In this document: positions 42,960 to 51,192 of the stretch, in pieces | How positions within the stretch are numbered: the stretch's first letter is position 1 | How the letters are laid out: each line of letters opens with the position of its first letter | DNA from: Sorangium cellulosum So ce56 | GTDB lineage: Bacteria; Myxococcota_A; Polyangia; Polyangiales; Polyangiaceae | Direction of reading: 5' to 3' | DNA: 64,000 bases | Assembly: GCF_000067165.1 (NCBI RefSeq) | Contig: NC_010162.1 | Coordinates: 11,830,501-11,894,500 of the forward strand | Made by a program: the position numbers and the translations under genes | The notes under the pieces: generated by a model | Told to the model about the DNA's origin: nothing | Databases searched by the model: none | The model's input: only the letters and a program-made list of their open reading frames with translations

Positions 42960-43529
42960 TTAGCGTTCCTTCGAGGTTGTTATGTGCAATGTGAAGTGAT
43001 GGTGATTGGAGCGCAAACCGAAGAGTCCTGGCAGATTTACGGCAGAACTCCTCAGCGTCAGCATGGACTCCGAGCTCGGCCTGCAGCGCGACGATCTTCC
43101 GGTCTTTGCCTGTGTGAGCGGCCGCCATGGTTCCATGAGCGGAGACCTTTCGTGTCACGCCGAGCACCGGCACAGCGCCAAGCGACACGCTATGTTCTTA
43201 CAATTGGTGTGCCAGGCTCGTGGGCGCCCCGCCTCGGCCACGAGGGGAACCATCAGCCTCCCCAGGGCCTGCAAATGGCGCAGCAGGAAGCCCTCGAGGT
43301 GCCGGTGCGGATGGTTGAGGGGCGGGCCCGCCACACTTCCATGTCACGGTGGCGGCGTGACATGTCACGCGACATGTCACGATGGCGGCGTGACATGCCA
43401 TGGTGGCGGCGTGAGATGTCGGCACGAGCGGAGTCCCGCTAGCACGTGAGCCGGCGAGGTCGCGCGCAGATCACCGCGTCTTCGAGGAATGCAGCTGAGC
43501 AGCTCGCCGAGGGGGCGGCTTCAACGTCG
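42960..43529. other. Intergenic region with palindrome cluster 1
   Basis: About 570 bases between two minus-strand genes. No supported gene. The segment 42960-43150 is less GC-rich and should hold the promoter of the small secreted protein. The right part contains the palindrome cluster listed separately. Confidence 0.5.
43336..43422. repeat. CATGTCAC/GTGACATG palindrome cluster 1
   Basis: Copies of the 12-base palindrome GTGACATGTCAC or its halves occur at 43336, 43357 (perfect), 43369, 43390 and 43411, so spacings are 21, 12, 21 and 21 bases. Equivalent reading: hairpins with CATGTCAC and GTGACATG arms and nine-base loops (often GGTGGCGGC). They could be operator sites for a dimeric regulator or dispersed hairpin repeats. 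Confidence 0.75.
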
Positions 43530-45155
43530 TTATCCGATCTCCACCTTGCTCCACATGTCGCGCCGCATCCGCTCCTTCCGCCGGTCGGTCCGGGTGACGA
43601 GCCTCGCTGCGCCCCAGGCGGCGAGCAGCTGGCCCTCCTGGCCGAGGCCGGGCAGCACGCTCCGGCCGACGAGCAGCGTGCGCTCGATCGGCCCGCGGAT
43701 CGGCTCGCCCGCGAGCCCGAGGTAGCCGGGCGGGTCGACCTCGAGCTGCCGCACCATGGGCTCGGCGCCCGGGGCGGCGCCCTTCAGCGCGGCGCGCTCG
43801 ATGAGGCGGCGGCGCTGGCCGTCGTAGAGCCACACGGGCAGCCCGTCGTGCACCGAGTCGACGAGCACGAGGTGGCGCTCGAGGAAGGGGAGCTCGGCCG
43901 CGAGCGCGTCGAGCACCGCCTGGCGCGCCTCGAGCAGCGACAGCGGGCCCCGATCGGGAAGCAGGATCTCCGCCACGAGCAGCGTGTCGGTCGAGGGAGC
44001 CGGCAGATCGCAGCGCTGGAGGTGGACCACGGGGCGCCCGGACCCGGTCGGCCGCGTCTGCCGCGGCGAGCTCGGACGGCCCCCGGAGGCGCCGTCGCTC
44101 GACACGCGCGGCGGCGCGGGCGAGCGGCCCGCCGACGCGGACGGGAAGGGGAACAGCAGCGCCTCGGGGCCGAGCGGCTCGGGCAAGCCCTCGCGGCGCA
44201 CGATGAGCGACACGACGAAGCGGCCCACCGAGGAGGTGATCCGCGGCCACTCGCGCAGCGCGCGCTTGTGGATGCCCTCGCCGCCCGAGAGGCTCGCGAG
44301 CGTCTCGCCGTCCATGTCGGTGATGACGAAGCTGCTGCCGTTCGGGTGATCGTCGCCGTCGAGGACGACCCCCGCGGCGGTGCCGCGGCGGACGTGGACC
44401 GACGCGGCGCGCTCGTCGAGCAGGCAGCGGCCGCCGTGGGCGAGGATGCGCTCGACGAGGAACTCCTCGAGCTCCTCCTCGCCGCGCGGCAGCATCATCA
44501 GCCCGCGCGTCCACGCCCCGTGCAGGCGCGCGACCGCGAAGGGAGGCGGGAGCGCCGAGAGGTCCGTGGCGAAGAGGACGGACTGCGTGACGATCGAGCG
44601 GAACAGGTGGCCGCGCGGGAACTCGACGAGCAGGTCGGCGTCGGGCTCGGCGCGCGCGTACGGCAGCATGCCGGCGTAGCGCGCGGTCTCGCGCCGCTCC
44701 CAGAAGGTGCCCGGCGGCCAGAGGGCGTCGTGCGAGAAGGCGTCGTCCGCGGCGCCGTTGACGTGGGCGAGCTCGGCGTAGAGCTCGTCGACGACCCGCC
44801 GGAGCTCGGGGAACTCGCGGTCGATCTCGCGGCCGAAGAGGACCATGTCGGGCGGCACGTCGAGGCGTCGGCGCGGCGCGACGGCCTGCAGCATGGGCAT
44901 GGCCGGGACGATGCGGCGCTTCCAGGTCTGCGACTGGGCGAGCTCGACGAGGAAGCGGCGCCACGCGGGCGAGGGCTCGGCGAGCATCGTGAAGGCGCGC
45001 CGGCGGAGGACGTGCTGGTCGAGGCGGTAGGTGGGCGGGCGCTCGCCGTGCCCGACGACCATCACGGTGAAGTCGCGGCGCGCGAGGAGCGCCGCGGCCG
45101 TGAGCGCGCCGATGGACCGGCCGAGGACGATGACGTCGTAGTGCTTGTGGATCAC
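43530..45155 (-). CDS. FAD-dependent oxidoreductase, phytoene-dehydrogenase-like
   Basis: This is a 541-residue protein. The N-terminal MIHKHYDVIVLGRSIGALTAAALLA is a FAD-binding Rossmann motif of the GMC/phytoene-desaturase type. The C-terminal RTLLVGRSVLPGLGQEGQLLAAWGAA is the matching FAD-contact motif with GLGxEG, as in carotenoid and related dehydrogenases. A Pro/Ser/Arg-rich insert lies near residue 365. The substrate is unknown; carotenoid-like or bacillithiol/isoprenoid targets cannot be told apart. The start is a GTG at 45155 overlapping the purN TGA by four bases (GTGA), implying coupled translation with a purine biosynthesis gene, an odd pairing with no obvious metabolic sense. Confidence 0.8.
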   Translation of the reverse strand: MIHKHYDVIVLGRSIGALTAAALLARRDFTVMVVGHGERPPTYRLDQHVLRRRAFTMLAEPSPAWRRFLVELAQSQTWKRRIVPAMPMLQAVAPRRRLDVPPDMVLFGREIDREFPELRRVVDELYAELAHVNGAADDAFSHDALWPPGTFWERRETARYAGMLPYARAEPDADLLVEFPRGHLFRSIVTQSVLFATDLSALPPPFAVARLHGAWTRGLMMLPRGEEELEEFLVERILAHGGRCLLDERAASVHVRRGTAAGVVLDGDDHPNGSSFVITDMDGETLASLSGGEGIHKRALREWPRITSSVGRFVVSLIVRREGLPEPLGPEALLFPFPSASAGRSPAPPRVSSDGASGGRPSSPRQTRPTGSGRPVVHLQRCDLPAPSTDTLLVAEILLPDRGPLSLLEARQAVLDALAAELPFLERHLVLVDSVHDGLPVWLYDGQRRRLIERAALKGAAPGAEPMVRQLEVDPPGYLGLAGEPIRGPIERTLLVGRSVLPGLGQEGQLLAAWGAARLVTRTDRRKERMRRDMWSKVEIG

Positions 45156-45874
45156 GCCCCTTCCCCGACTTCCCCGACTTCCCCGACCTCCCCGACGTTT
45201 CCGCGAGCGCGGTCGCTCTGGGCGAGCCCGAGCGCGGTCTCGACGCCGGCGAGCGTCGCGCGCGCTCGCCCGCCCGGCACGTCAGGCGGCGCGATCTGGA
45301 GGCGCCCCTCGGCGATCCACGAGAGCGCGCGGATGAGCAGGGCGTGCTCCTGGACGAGGATACGCGCGGCGAGCGCGTCGCGGTCGTCCCCGTCGAGCAC
45401 GGGCACGGCGGCCTGCGCGAGGATGGGCCCCGTGTCGGTGCCGGCGTCCACGAGGTGGACCGTGCAGCCGGTGACGCGCACGCCGTGATCGAGCGCCTGC
45501 TGCTGGGCGTCGACGCCGGGGAACGAGGGCAGGAGCGACGGGTGGATGTTCACGACCCGGTGCGGGAAGGCGTCGAGGAAGGTCGTCGTGAGCAGGCGCA
45601 TGAAGCCCGCGAGGACGACCCAGGTCGCGCCCGCCCCGCGGAGGGCGTCGACGACGGCGGCGTCGAAGCTGTCACGATCGGCGAAGTCCCGGTGCGCGAT
45701 GACGCGCGTGGGGACCCCGGCGCGCTCGGCGCGCGCGAGGCCCTCCACGTCGGGCCGGTTGGACAGGACGAGCCGCACGCGGGCGTCGAGGTGGCCGGCG
45801 GCGATCGCGTCGAGGATCGCCTGGAGGTTCGAGCCGCGGCCGGAGATGAGGACGCCGAGATCGAGGGGGGGCAT
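45152..45874 (-). CDS. purN: Phosphoribosylglycinamide formyltransferase
   Basis: This is a 240-residue enzyme of purine biosynthesis that transfers a formyl group from 10-formyl-THF to GAR. Near the N-terminus VLISGRGSNLQAIL binds the phosphoribosyl group. The catalytic residues are in HRVVNIHPSLLPSF (Asn, His) and HLVDAGTDTGPI (Asp). The C-terminus carries a short GEVGEVGEVGEG tail from four imperfect nine-base repeats at about 45160-45200, which is not part of the family core. The ATG at 45874 directly precedes DLGVLISGRGSN. It is the first gene of a two-gene unit with the FAD oxidoreductase. purM is 5.3 kb away on the same strand. Confidence 0.95.
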   Translation of the reverse strand: MPPLDLGVLISGRGSNLQAILDAIAAGHLDARVRLVLSNRPDVEGLARAERAGVPTRVIAHRDFADRDSFDAAVVDALRGAGATWVVLAGFMRLLTTTFLDAFPHRVVNIHPSLLPSFPGVDAQQQALDHGVRVTGCTVHLVDAGTDTGPILAQAAVPVLDGDDRDALAARILVQEHALLIRALSWIAEGRLQIAPPDVPGGRARATLAGVETALGLAQSDRARGNVGEVGEVGEVGEGA

Positions 45875-46427
45875 GGGGGGCAGATACTACGGCGGAGGCG
45901 GGCGCGGGAGAGATCCGGGGCGGAAGCGGCCGCCCGGGTCCTACGACCGCGCCGCGGGGCCCGTTTCCATGGCCGCCGAGCGCGCGCCGCGTGACGCGCC
46001 GGGCCATCGCGCGAGCAGGGCAGGCGCGAGGGCTCGGGTGGGACGGCGGGCGTGGATCCGCCGCGTCGCCTCGGCCGCCCGGGCTCGGCCTCGCGACCCG
46101 CGCCCCTCGGCACCCCGCTGTTCGCGAAGACTTCGGCGATGTCTGGAGAGCGATGCTTCCGGGGGCGCGCCCTGGTCACCCGGTCGCGACGATCGCTCTC
46201 GAGCGGTCTTCGCGTGGCATGTCACGGTGAAAGCGTGACAGCGACCGTGACATGTCACGCCCTCGATCGTGACATGTCACGGTCACGACCCTCCGCTTCG
46301 GTAGCTATCCACCGCATCTCCGCCCATGGCCGTCACGGAAGCGAACGCTCACAAGGCGGCATGCGCCTTGCTCGACCGAGCTGGCTCGCCACACACACGA
46401 GCTTCTCATTGCTTGGAGGGTAGACAG
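45875..46427. other. Divergent intergenic region with palindrome cluster 2
   Basis: About 550 bases between purN (minus) and the three-repeat lipoprotein (plus). It includes both promoters and the second palindrome cluster at 46215-46280. Frames through it are Arg-rich and unsupported. Confidence 0.5.
46215..46280. repeat. CATGTCAC/GTGACATG palindrome cluster 2
   Basis: Perfect GTGACATGTCAC palindromes lie at 46247-46258 and 46269-46280, with partial copies starting at 46215 and 46235; spacings are 20, 12 and 22 bases. The order of a half-site, a ~21-base step, a 12-base step and another ~21-base step matches cluster 1. It lies about 150-210 bases upstream of a secreted lipoprotein gene. Confidence 0.75.
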
Positions 46428-47252
46428 ATGGTCAAAAAACTCTTGATGAACGGGCTCTTGGCCCTCGTTGCGATCGGCGCCAGCGGCTGTGTCGCGGGGG
46501 CTGCCGAGGAGGACGATGACAGCGAGGAGACCGGCGTCGCCGATCTGCCCCTGGGGTGGGTGAGCGGGGGCGTCTGGGCGGCCGGCAGCGGGCCGGTGGA
46601 CATGGGCGACGCCTCGAACAGGACCTGTTTTCTGACAGGGATCCTGGGGGACTTCGAGTCAGGCAACGAGTGGGTGCACGCGTACATCTCGGATGGGCGA
46701 TGGTACCTCCACGGCAACAACACGCATGGAAGCGCCCGCGTTTTGGCCACCTGCGTCTCCTCGACCCTCGGCAGAACGGCCGAATTTTCGTGGTCGCAAG
46801 GCGATCCGGGCGTCGATCTCGGGTCGGACAAGACGCCTGCCGGCCTTCCGCGGGCGTGCTTCCTCACACGGATGGGCGGCGATTTCAACGGCATGAGCGA
46901 GAGCGTGTCGGTGTCCTCGTCTTTCGGCCACTATTGGCTGACCGGCCTCTCGAGCAGCACAGGGGTACACGCCAGGGCGCGCTGCATCACCGTCTCAGCG
47001 ATGTCCACTCGAGCGACGCTCGCGCACCAGTTCGGTGTTCCTGCAGAAGACGACCCGATCTCCATGGCGATGACGCCGGCGAACACCTTCGACACCCAAT
47101 GCATGCTGACGGGAGTCGCGGGCGAGTTCAGCAGCGACAACCAGAATGACCACAGCATCATCGTCTGGCGCCACCAGCAGCTACAGGCCCAATATTTCAA
47201 CGTATGGACGACGAGGAGCCGGATCCAGGGCAACGCGCTCTGCGTCAAGTAG
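46428..47252 (+). CDS. Lipoprotein with three CxLTG repeats
   Basis: This 274-residue predicted lipoprotein begins MVKKLLMNGLLALVAIGASGC, a signal peptide with lipobox, followed by an acidic stretch. The mature part has three ~75-95-residue repeats that begin RTCFLTGILGDF, RACFLTRMGGDF and TQCMLTGVAGEF. Each has a second Cys near its end, so one disulfide per repeat is likely. The ATG at 46428 has GGAGGG nine bases away. The function is unknown; a surface-binding role is plausible. Cluster 2 of the palindromes is upstream. Confidence 0.78.
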   Translation: MVKKLLMNGLLALVAIGASGCVAGAAEEDDDSEETGVADLPLGWVSGGVWAAGSGPVDMGDASNRTCFLTGILGDFESGNEWVHAYISDGRWYLHGNNTHGSARVLATCVSSTLGRTAEFSWSQGDPGVDLGSDKTPAGLPRACFLTRMGGDFNGMSESVSVSSSFGHYWLTGLSSSTGVHARARCITVSAMSTRATLAHQFGVPAEDDPISMAMTPANTFDTQCMLTGVAGEFSSDNQNDHSIIVWRHQQLQAQYFNVWTTRSRIQGNALCVK

Positions 47253-47383
47253 GTTGACCGAGCCCCGTTGCGGCTTCTGCACGCGAAGCGTGTACCTCCG
47301 CTCACGGCCGGTGTCGTTGACGTGCTGCATGCCGCGGCGCAGGCCACCCGGCGTCTCGTGGCGCGTCGTCGCCCCGTGAGGCG

Positions 47384-47426
47384 CCCCGAGCGGTCCGGCG
47401 ACCTACCAATGCCGCGCCGCTCGGGG
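47384..47426. promoter_or_regulatory. Ten-base perfect stem just before the kinase gene
   Basis: CCCCGAGCGG (47384-47393) and CCGCTCGGGG (47417-47426) form a perfect ten-pair stem around a 23-base loop, 18 bases ahead of the kinase ATG. It may be the terminator of the upstream lipoprotein gene or a 5'-leader structure affecting kinase translation. Confidence 0.5.
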
Positions 47427-47444
47427 TAGGGTGGCGCCGCCACG

Positions 47445-50400
47445 ATGTCGGAACGCCCGCCCCAGCCGCCCCTTACCGCCGACGAGGCCGCGAAGCACCG
47501 GGCGAGGTCCTACCTCGGGCGGGTGATCTCGAAGCGCTACCGCATCGACGAGGTCATCGCGATGGGCGGCATGGGCGCGGTCTACCGCGGCGAGCACGTG
47601 CACATGCACAAGCGCGTCGCGATCAAGATCCTGCACCCCGACACCGAGCGGCTCCCCGAGCTCGTGCAGCGCTTCGAGCGCGAGGCCATCGCCGGCGCCC
47701 ACATCCAGCACCGGAACGTCGCGACCGCGACCGATTTCGGCGAGGCGGAGGACGGCTCGTTCTTCCTGGTCCTCGAGTACGTGCGCGGCACGACGCTCCA
47801 CGAGATCATCCGGCGGGGGCCGGTGCCCGCCGCGCGCGCCGCCCTGATCGCCAGGCAGCTCGCGGCCGCGCTCGACGCGACCCACGCGATGGGCATCGTC
47901 CATCGCGACGTGAAGCCGCGCAACGTGATGGTCGTCGAGCCGCAGGGCGACCTCGTGAAGCTCATCGACTTCGGCCTCGCGAAGGTGAGCGTCGATCAGC
48001 TGCGCCGGTCCGTCGCGTCGCCGGAGTCCGCGCGGGCGGGGGCCGACTCGCTCCCGGTCCGGCTCACCACGGCCGGCGTGATCTTCGGAACCATCGCCTA
48101 CCTCGCCCCGGAGTCGGCGCTGGGGATGGATTTCGTCGACGAGCGCGCGGACCTCTACGCCCTGGGCCTGATCTTCTACGAGATGCTGGCCGGCAAGCAC
48201 CCGTTCCTCGCCAAGGATCCGGTCGAGCTCTTCAACCAGCAGCGGAGCGCGCCCGTGCCGGCGATCGCCGCGCACTCGCCCGGCGTCGTGGTCCCGCCTG
48301 CCCTCGAGGCGGTCGTGCGGCTCCTCCTCGAGAAGAATCCGCGCGCCCGCTTCGGCACCGCGGAGGAGCTGATCGCGGCGCTCGACGACGCGTGCGCCGC
48401 GTCGGGGATCGCGGTGCACGAGCCCCGGGCGGAGATGTCGTCGAGGGGGGAGATGTCCTCGAGGGCGGAGATGACATCGGTGCCCGCGATCGCGGACGCG
48501 GCGCGCGTGCCGAGCAACCGGCCGCCCGTGCCCAGCGCGCCGTCGCGTGAGCTCGAGGCGGGCTCCGGCGGCTCCTCGGCGATCCTCCTCGGCGATTCGT
48601 GCCTGGTCTCGCTGGAGGACGTCGCGGATGCGCTGGCGCCGGCCGGGAGCGGCGCGGGCGCGCCGGAGGCAGCGCGAGCGCGCGCGTCGAGCGAGCCGGG
48701 GGAGGGCCGCGCGGGCAGCGTGGAGCTGGCGGGGATGACGGCGGGCGTGGAGCCGGCGGGGGCGGCGGCCTCGGAGCCGCCGGAGGGCGACGAAGATGAC
48801 GAGGACGCCCTCAGCCACTCGCGGCCGACGCCGGTGCGCAACACGCCGACCCTCGTCGCTGAGCTGACGCGCGACTCGCGCCCGACGGCGATCGGCGGAG
48901 CGGCGTTCATGGCGCAGATCGCCTTCGCGCAGGAGGCCGCCAGGGCCGACGCTGCCGCCGCGGCCGACGACTCGAGCGTGCCGGAGGACGCGCGCCCGAC
49001 GACGGTGGGCGGCGCGGCGCTCATCGCCCAGGCGGCTTTCGCTCGCGAAGCCGCCGGCGGTGGCGCTTCTTCCGAGACCGATGAACCGCGGCCGCCGCGC
49101 GAGTCGTGGCAGCTGCTCGACGCGGCGGCGCCGTCGCCGGAGCCGGCGGCACCGCAGGAGCCGGCGCTGCCGGTCTCGACGGATCCAGCGCCTGGGGACG
49201 CAGCGCGGTCCGTCGAAGCGCCTGTGGCGACGGCGGCAACGGGACTCAGCTCCCTACGGCTGTCGCTGGACGATCTCTTGTCGTCGCCGGGTCAGCCGGA
49301 GCGTCGTCCGGTAGAGCCCTCGGCGAAGAGGCCGTCGCCGTCGGGCGTGGAGGAGCCGTCGTCGCCTGAAGCGGAGAAGGCGCCATCGAAGCCGCCGTCG
49401 TCGCCTGCGGCGGAGCGTGCGTCATCGAAGCCGCCGTCAGCGGAGCGTGCGTCATCGAAGCCGCCGTCAGCGGAGCGTGCATCATCGAAGCCGCCGTCCA
49501 CGTCCGCTGTGGAGCCGGCGTCCGTCGCGAAGCCGGCGTCGTCGAAGCCGCCGTCGTCGCCTGAAGCGGAGCAGGCGCCATCGAAGCCGCTGTCGTCGCC
49601 TGCGGCGGAGCGTGCGTCATCGAAGCCGCCGTCGTCGCCTGCGGCGGAGCGTGCGTCATCGAAGCCGCCGTCGTCGCCTGCGGCGGAGCGCGCGTCATCG
49701 AAGCCGCCGTCGTCGCCTGCGGCGCCTGCGGCGGAGCGTGCGTCATCGAAGCCGCCGTCCACGTCCGCTGTGGAGCCGGCGTCCGTCGCGAAGCCGGCGT
49801 CGTCGAAGCCGCCGTCCTCGTCTGTGGCGGAGAGTTCGCCATCGAAGCCGCCGTCGTCGTCTGCGGCGGAGAGTTCGCCATCGGAGCCGCTGTCCGCATC
49901 CGCTGCGGAGCCGGCATCCGTCGCGAAGCCCGCGTCGTCGAAGCCGCCGTCCGGGGCCGTCGCAGAGCCCGCGCCATCGCCGTCGCCCGCGCCGTCCGTG
50001 ACGGCGCAGCCGCCGCAGAACGAGCCGGCTCCCGTGGCGCCCGCGTCCCCGCCGCCGGACGAGCCGCCCGCAGAGGATGCGGCGCCCGTCTCGGAGCCGA
50101 CGTCCGAGCGGATGAGCGGCTCGCGGCCAGCGTTCGCCCCGACGCTGCTGCGGGAGCTGGAGGCCGCCGAGGCAGAGCGCGTCGCCCGCGAGCGCGAGGA
50201 AGAGGCCAAGCGGAAGCTCGCCGAGGAGGCAGAGCGCGCCGCGCGCGAGCGCGAGGAGAAGGCCAGGCGAAAGCGCGAAGCCCGGGAGGCTCGCGCGTCG
50301 CGGCTGGGCCCCGAAGGCCTCGGCGGCCGCGTGGGCCGGCTGGCCCCGTACCTGGGCGGCGGCCTCCTCGCGGCGGCCGTCATCGCGGCGCTCGCCGGCG

Positions 50401-51104
50401 GTGGGCGCGCCCCGCCCGAGCCGGAGCCTCAGCTCGGCTCCGCGAGGCCTCCCGCGAGCGCGCTCGCCACGAGCGAGCCGGCCCCGGCCGACGTCGCCGC
50501 CGTCCCCGAGACCCCCGCGCCCACGGCGCCGGCGCCCGAGGCCGCTGCGCCGGCGGCGCCCGACGCGCCGGCCGAACCCCCGCCCGATGAAGCGGCCCGG
50601 AAGGCGCTCACCGACGCCGTCAGGGCGCGCCGCTGGGTGAAGGCCGCCGACGCGATCCAGCAGCTCGCGGAGCGCGATCCGGCGGCGCTCCGCGAGCGCG
50701 CGATCGCGATCGCGGCGCGCAACGTCGCCATCGCCATCGCGAAGACGGGCGAGGAGCACGCCGACAAGGTCTTCGACGCGCTCTCGAGCCGCTTCGGGGC
50801 GGCGGGCATCGACGTGCTCTACGAGATCGTCGAGACCCGCGGCCGCTCCACGCCGGCCACCCGGGCCGCGAAGCTGCTCCGCGATCCGGAGATCGCGGCC
50901 CGCGGGACCCCCGCGGTCCGGATCTCCTTCGAGCTGCGCGACGCCACGTGCGGCGAGAAGCTCCCGTTCCTCGAGCGCGCCGTCTCCGAGGGCGACGAGC
51001 GCACCCTCGTCGTGCTCGAGACGACGGTGAGGCCCTGTTACAAGAAGAGCCGGGCGATCGACGAGGCGATCAAGAACCTGCGATCGCGGCTCGAAGGCGG
51101 CTGA
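47445..51104 (+). CDS. Ser/Thr protein kinase with long Ser/Pro linker and C-terminal membrane helix
   Basis: This is a 1219-residue protein. The N-terminal Hanks-type kinase domain (~30-310) has the Gly loop MGGMGAVYRG, the Lys in VAIKIL, HRDVKPRNVMV, KLIDFGLAK and YLAPESA, so it should be active. After ~330 comes a long Ala/Ser/Pro region; residues ~645-840 are imperfect repeats of SSKPPSSPAAERA units. A charged coiled coil (~905-955) precedes one membrane helix (APYLGGGLLAAAVIAALAGG, ~965-985). The C-terminal ~150 residues form a helical domain (AADAIQQLAERDPAALRER) with three Cys, presumably periplasmic and possibly sensory. The total is about twice the usual length because of the linker. 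The ATG at 47445 is the only sensible start. Confidence 0.92.
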   Translation: MSERPPQPPLTADEAAKHRARSYLGRVISKRYRIDEVIAMGGMGAVYRGEHVHMHKRVAIKILHPDTERLPELVQRFEREAIAGAHIQHRNVATATDFGEAEDGSFFLVLEYVRGTTLHEIIRRGPVPAARAALIARQLAAALDATHAMGIVHRDVKPRNVMVVEPQGDLVKLIDFGLAKVSVDQLRRSVASPESARAGADSLPVRLTTAGVIFGTIAYLAPESALGMDFVDERADLYALGLIFYEMLAGKHPFLAKDPVELFNQQRSAPVPAIAAHSPGVVVPPALEAVVRLLLEKNPRARFGTAEELIAALDDACAASGIAVHEPRAEMSSRGEMSSRAEMTSVPAIADAARVPSNRPPVPSAPSRELEAGSGGSSAILLGDSCLVSLEDVADALAPAGSGAGAPEAARARASSEPGEGRAGSVELAGMTAGVEPAGAAASEPPEGDEDDEDALSHSRPTPVRNTPTLVAELTRDSRPTAIGGAAFMAQIAFAQEAARADAAAAADDSSVPEDARPTTVGGAALIAQAAFAREAAGGGASSETDEPRPPRESWQLLDAAAPSPEPAAPQEPALPVSTDPAPGDAARSVEAPVATAATGLSSLRLSLDDLLSSPGQPERRPVEPSAKRPSPSGVEEPSSPEAEKAPSKPPSSPAAERASSKPPSAERASSKPPSAERASSKPPSTSAVEPASVAKPASSKPPSSPEAEQAPSKPLSSPAAERASSKPPSSPAAERASSKPPSSPAAERASSKPPSSPAAPAAERASSKPPSTSAVEPASVAKPASSKPPSSSVAESSPSKPPSSSAAESSPSEPLSASAAEPASVAKPASSKPPSGAVAEPAPSPSPAPSVTAQPPQNEPAPVAPASPPPDEPPAEDAAPVSEPTSERMSGSRPAFAPTLLRELEAAEAERVAREREEEAKRKLAEEAERAAREREEKARRKREAREARASRLGPEGLGGRVGRLAPYLGGGLLAAAVIAALAGGGRAPPEPEPQLGSARPPASALATSEPAPADVAAVPETPAPTAPAPEAAAPAAPDAPAEPPPDEAARKALTDAVRARRWVKAADAIQQLAERDPAALRERAIAIAARNVAIAIAKTGEEHADKVFDALSSRFGAAGIDVLYEIVETRGRSTPATRAAKLLRDPEIAARGTPAVRISFELRDATCGEKLPFLERAVSEGDERTLVVLETTVRPCYKKSRAIDEAIKNLRSRLEGG
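49375..49960 (+). repeat. In-frame Ser/Lys/Pro/Ala minisatellite in the kinase linker
   Basis: Units of 24-48 bases encoding variations of SSKPPSSPAAERA and SAVEPASVAKPA recur about a dozen times. A larger segment (PSTSAVEPASVAKPASSKPP) appears twice almost unchanged, at about 49490 and 49755, and a third time in altered form, so higher-order duplication occurred. Confidence 0.85.
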
Positions 51105-51115
51105 GCTCGCGCCGC

Positions 51116-51133
51116 GCGGCCCGCGCGGGCCGC
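51116..51133. terminator. 18-base perfect palindrome between convergent genes
   Basis: The palindrome GCGGCCCGCGCGGGCCGC folds into a seven-pair stem. It lies 11 bases after the kinase stop and about 60 bases beyond the purM stop, so it may end transcription from both sides. There is no T-tract. Confidence 0.55.
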
Positions 51134-51192
51134 TCGGCGCATCCGGGCCCGCGCGCCGCGCATCGCCCTCACCGGCGCCGGCGCCGGGCCGC

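Noticed and set aside
49246..50383. Minus-strand frames with Asp-Asp-Gly-Gly-Phe or Ala-Ser-Met repeats
   Set aside because: They mirror the Ser/Pro/Lys repeats of the kinase linker; there is no start signal or domain.
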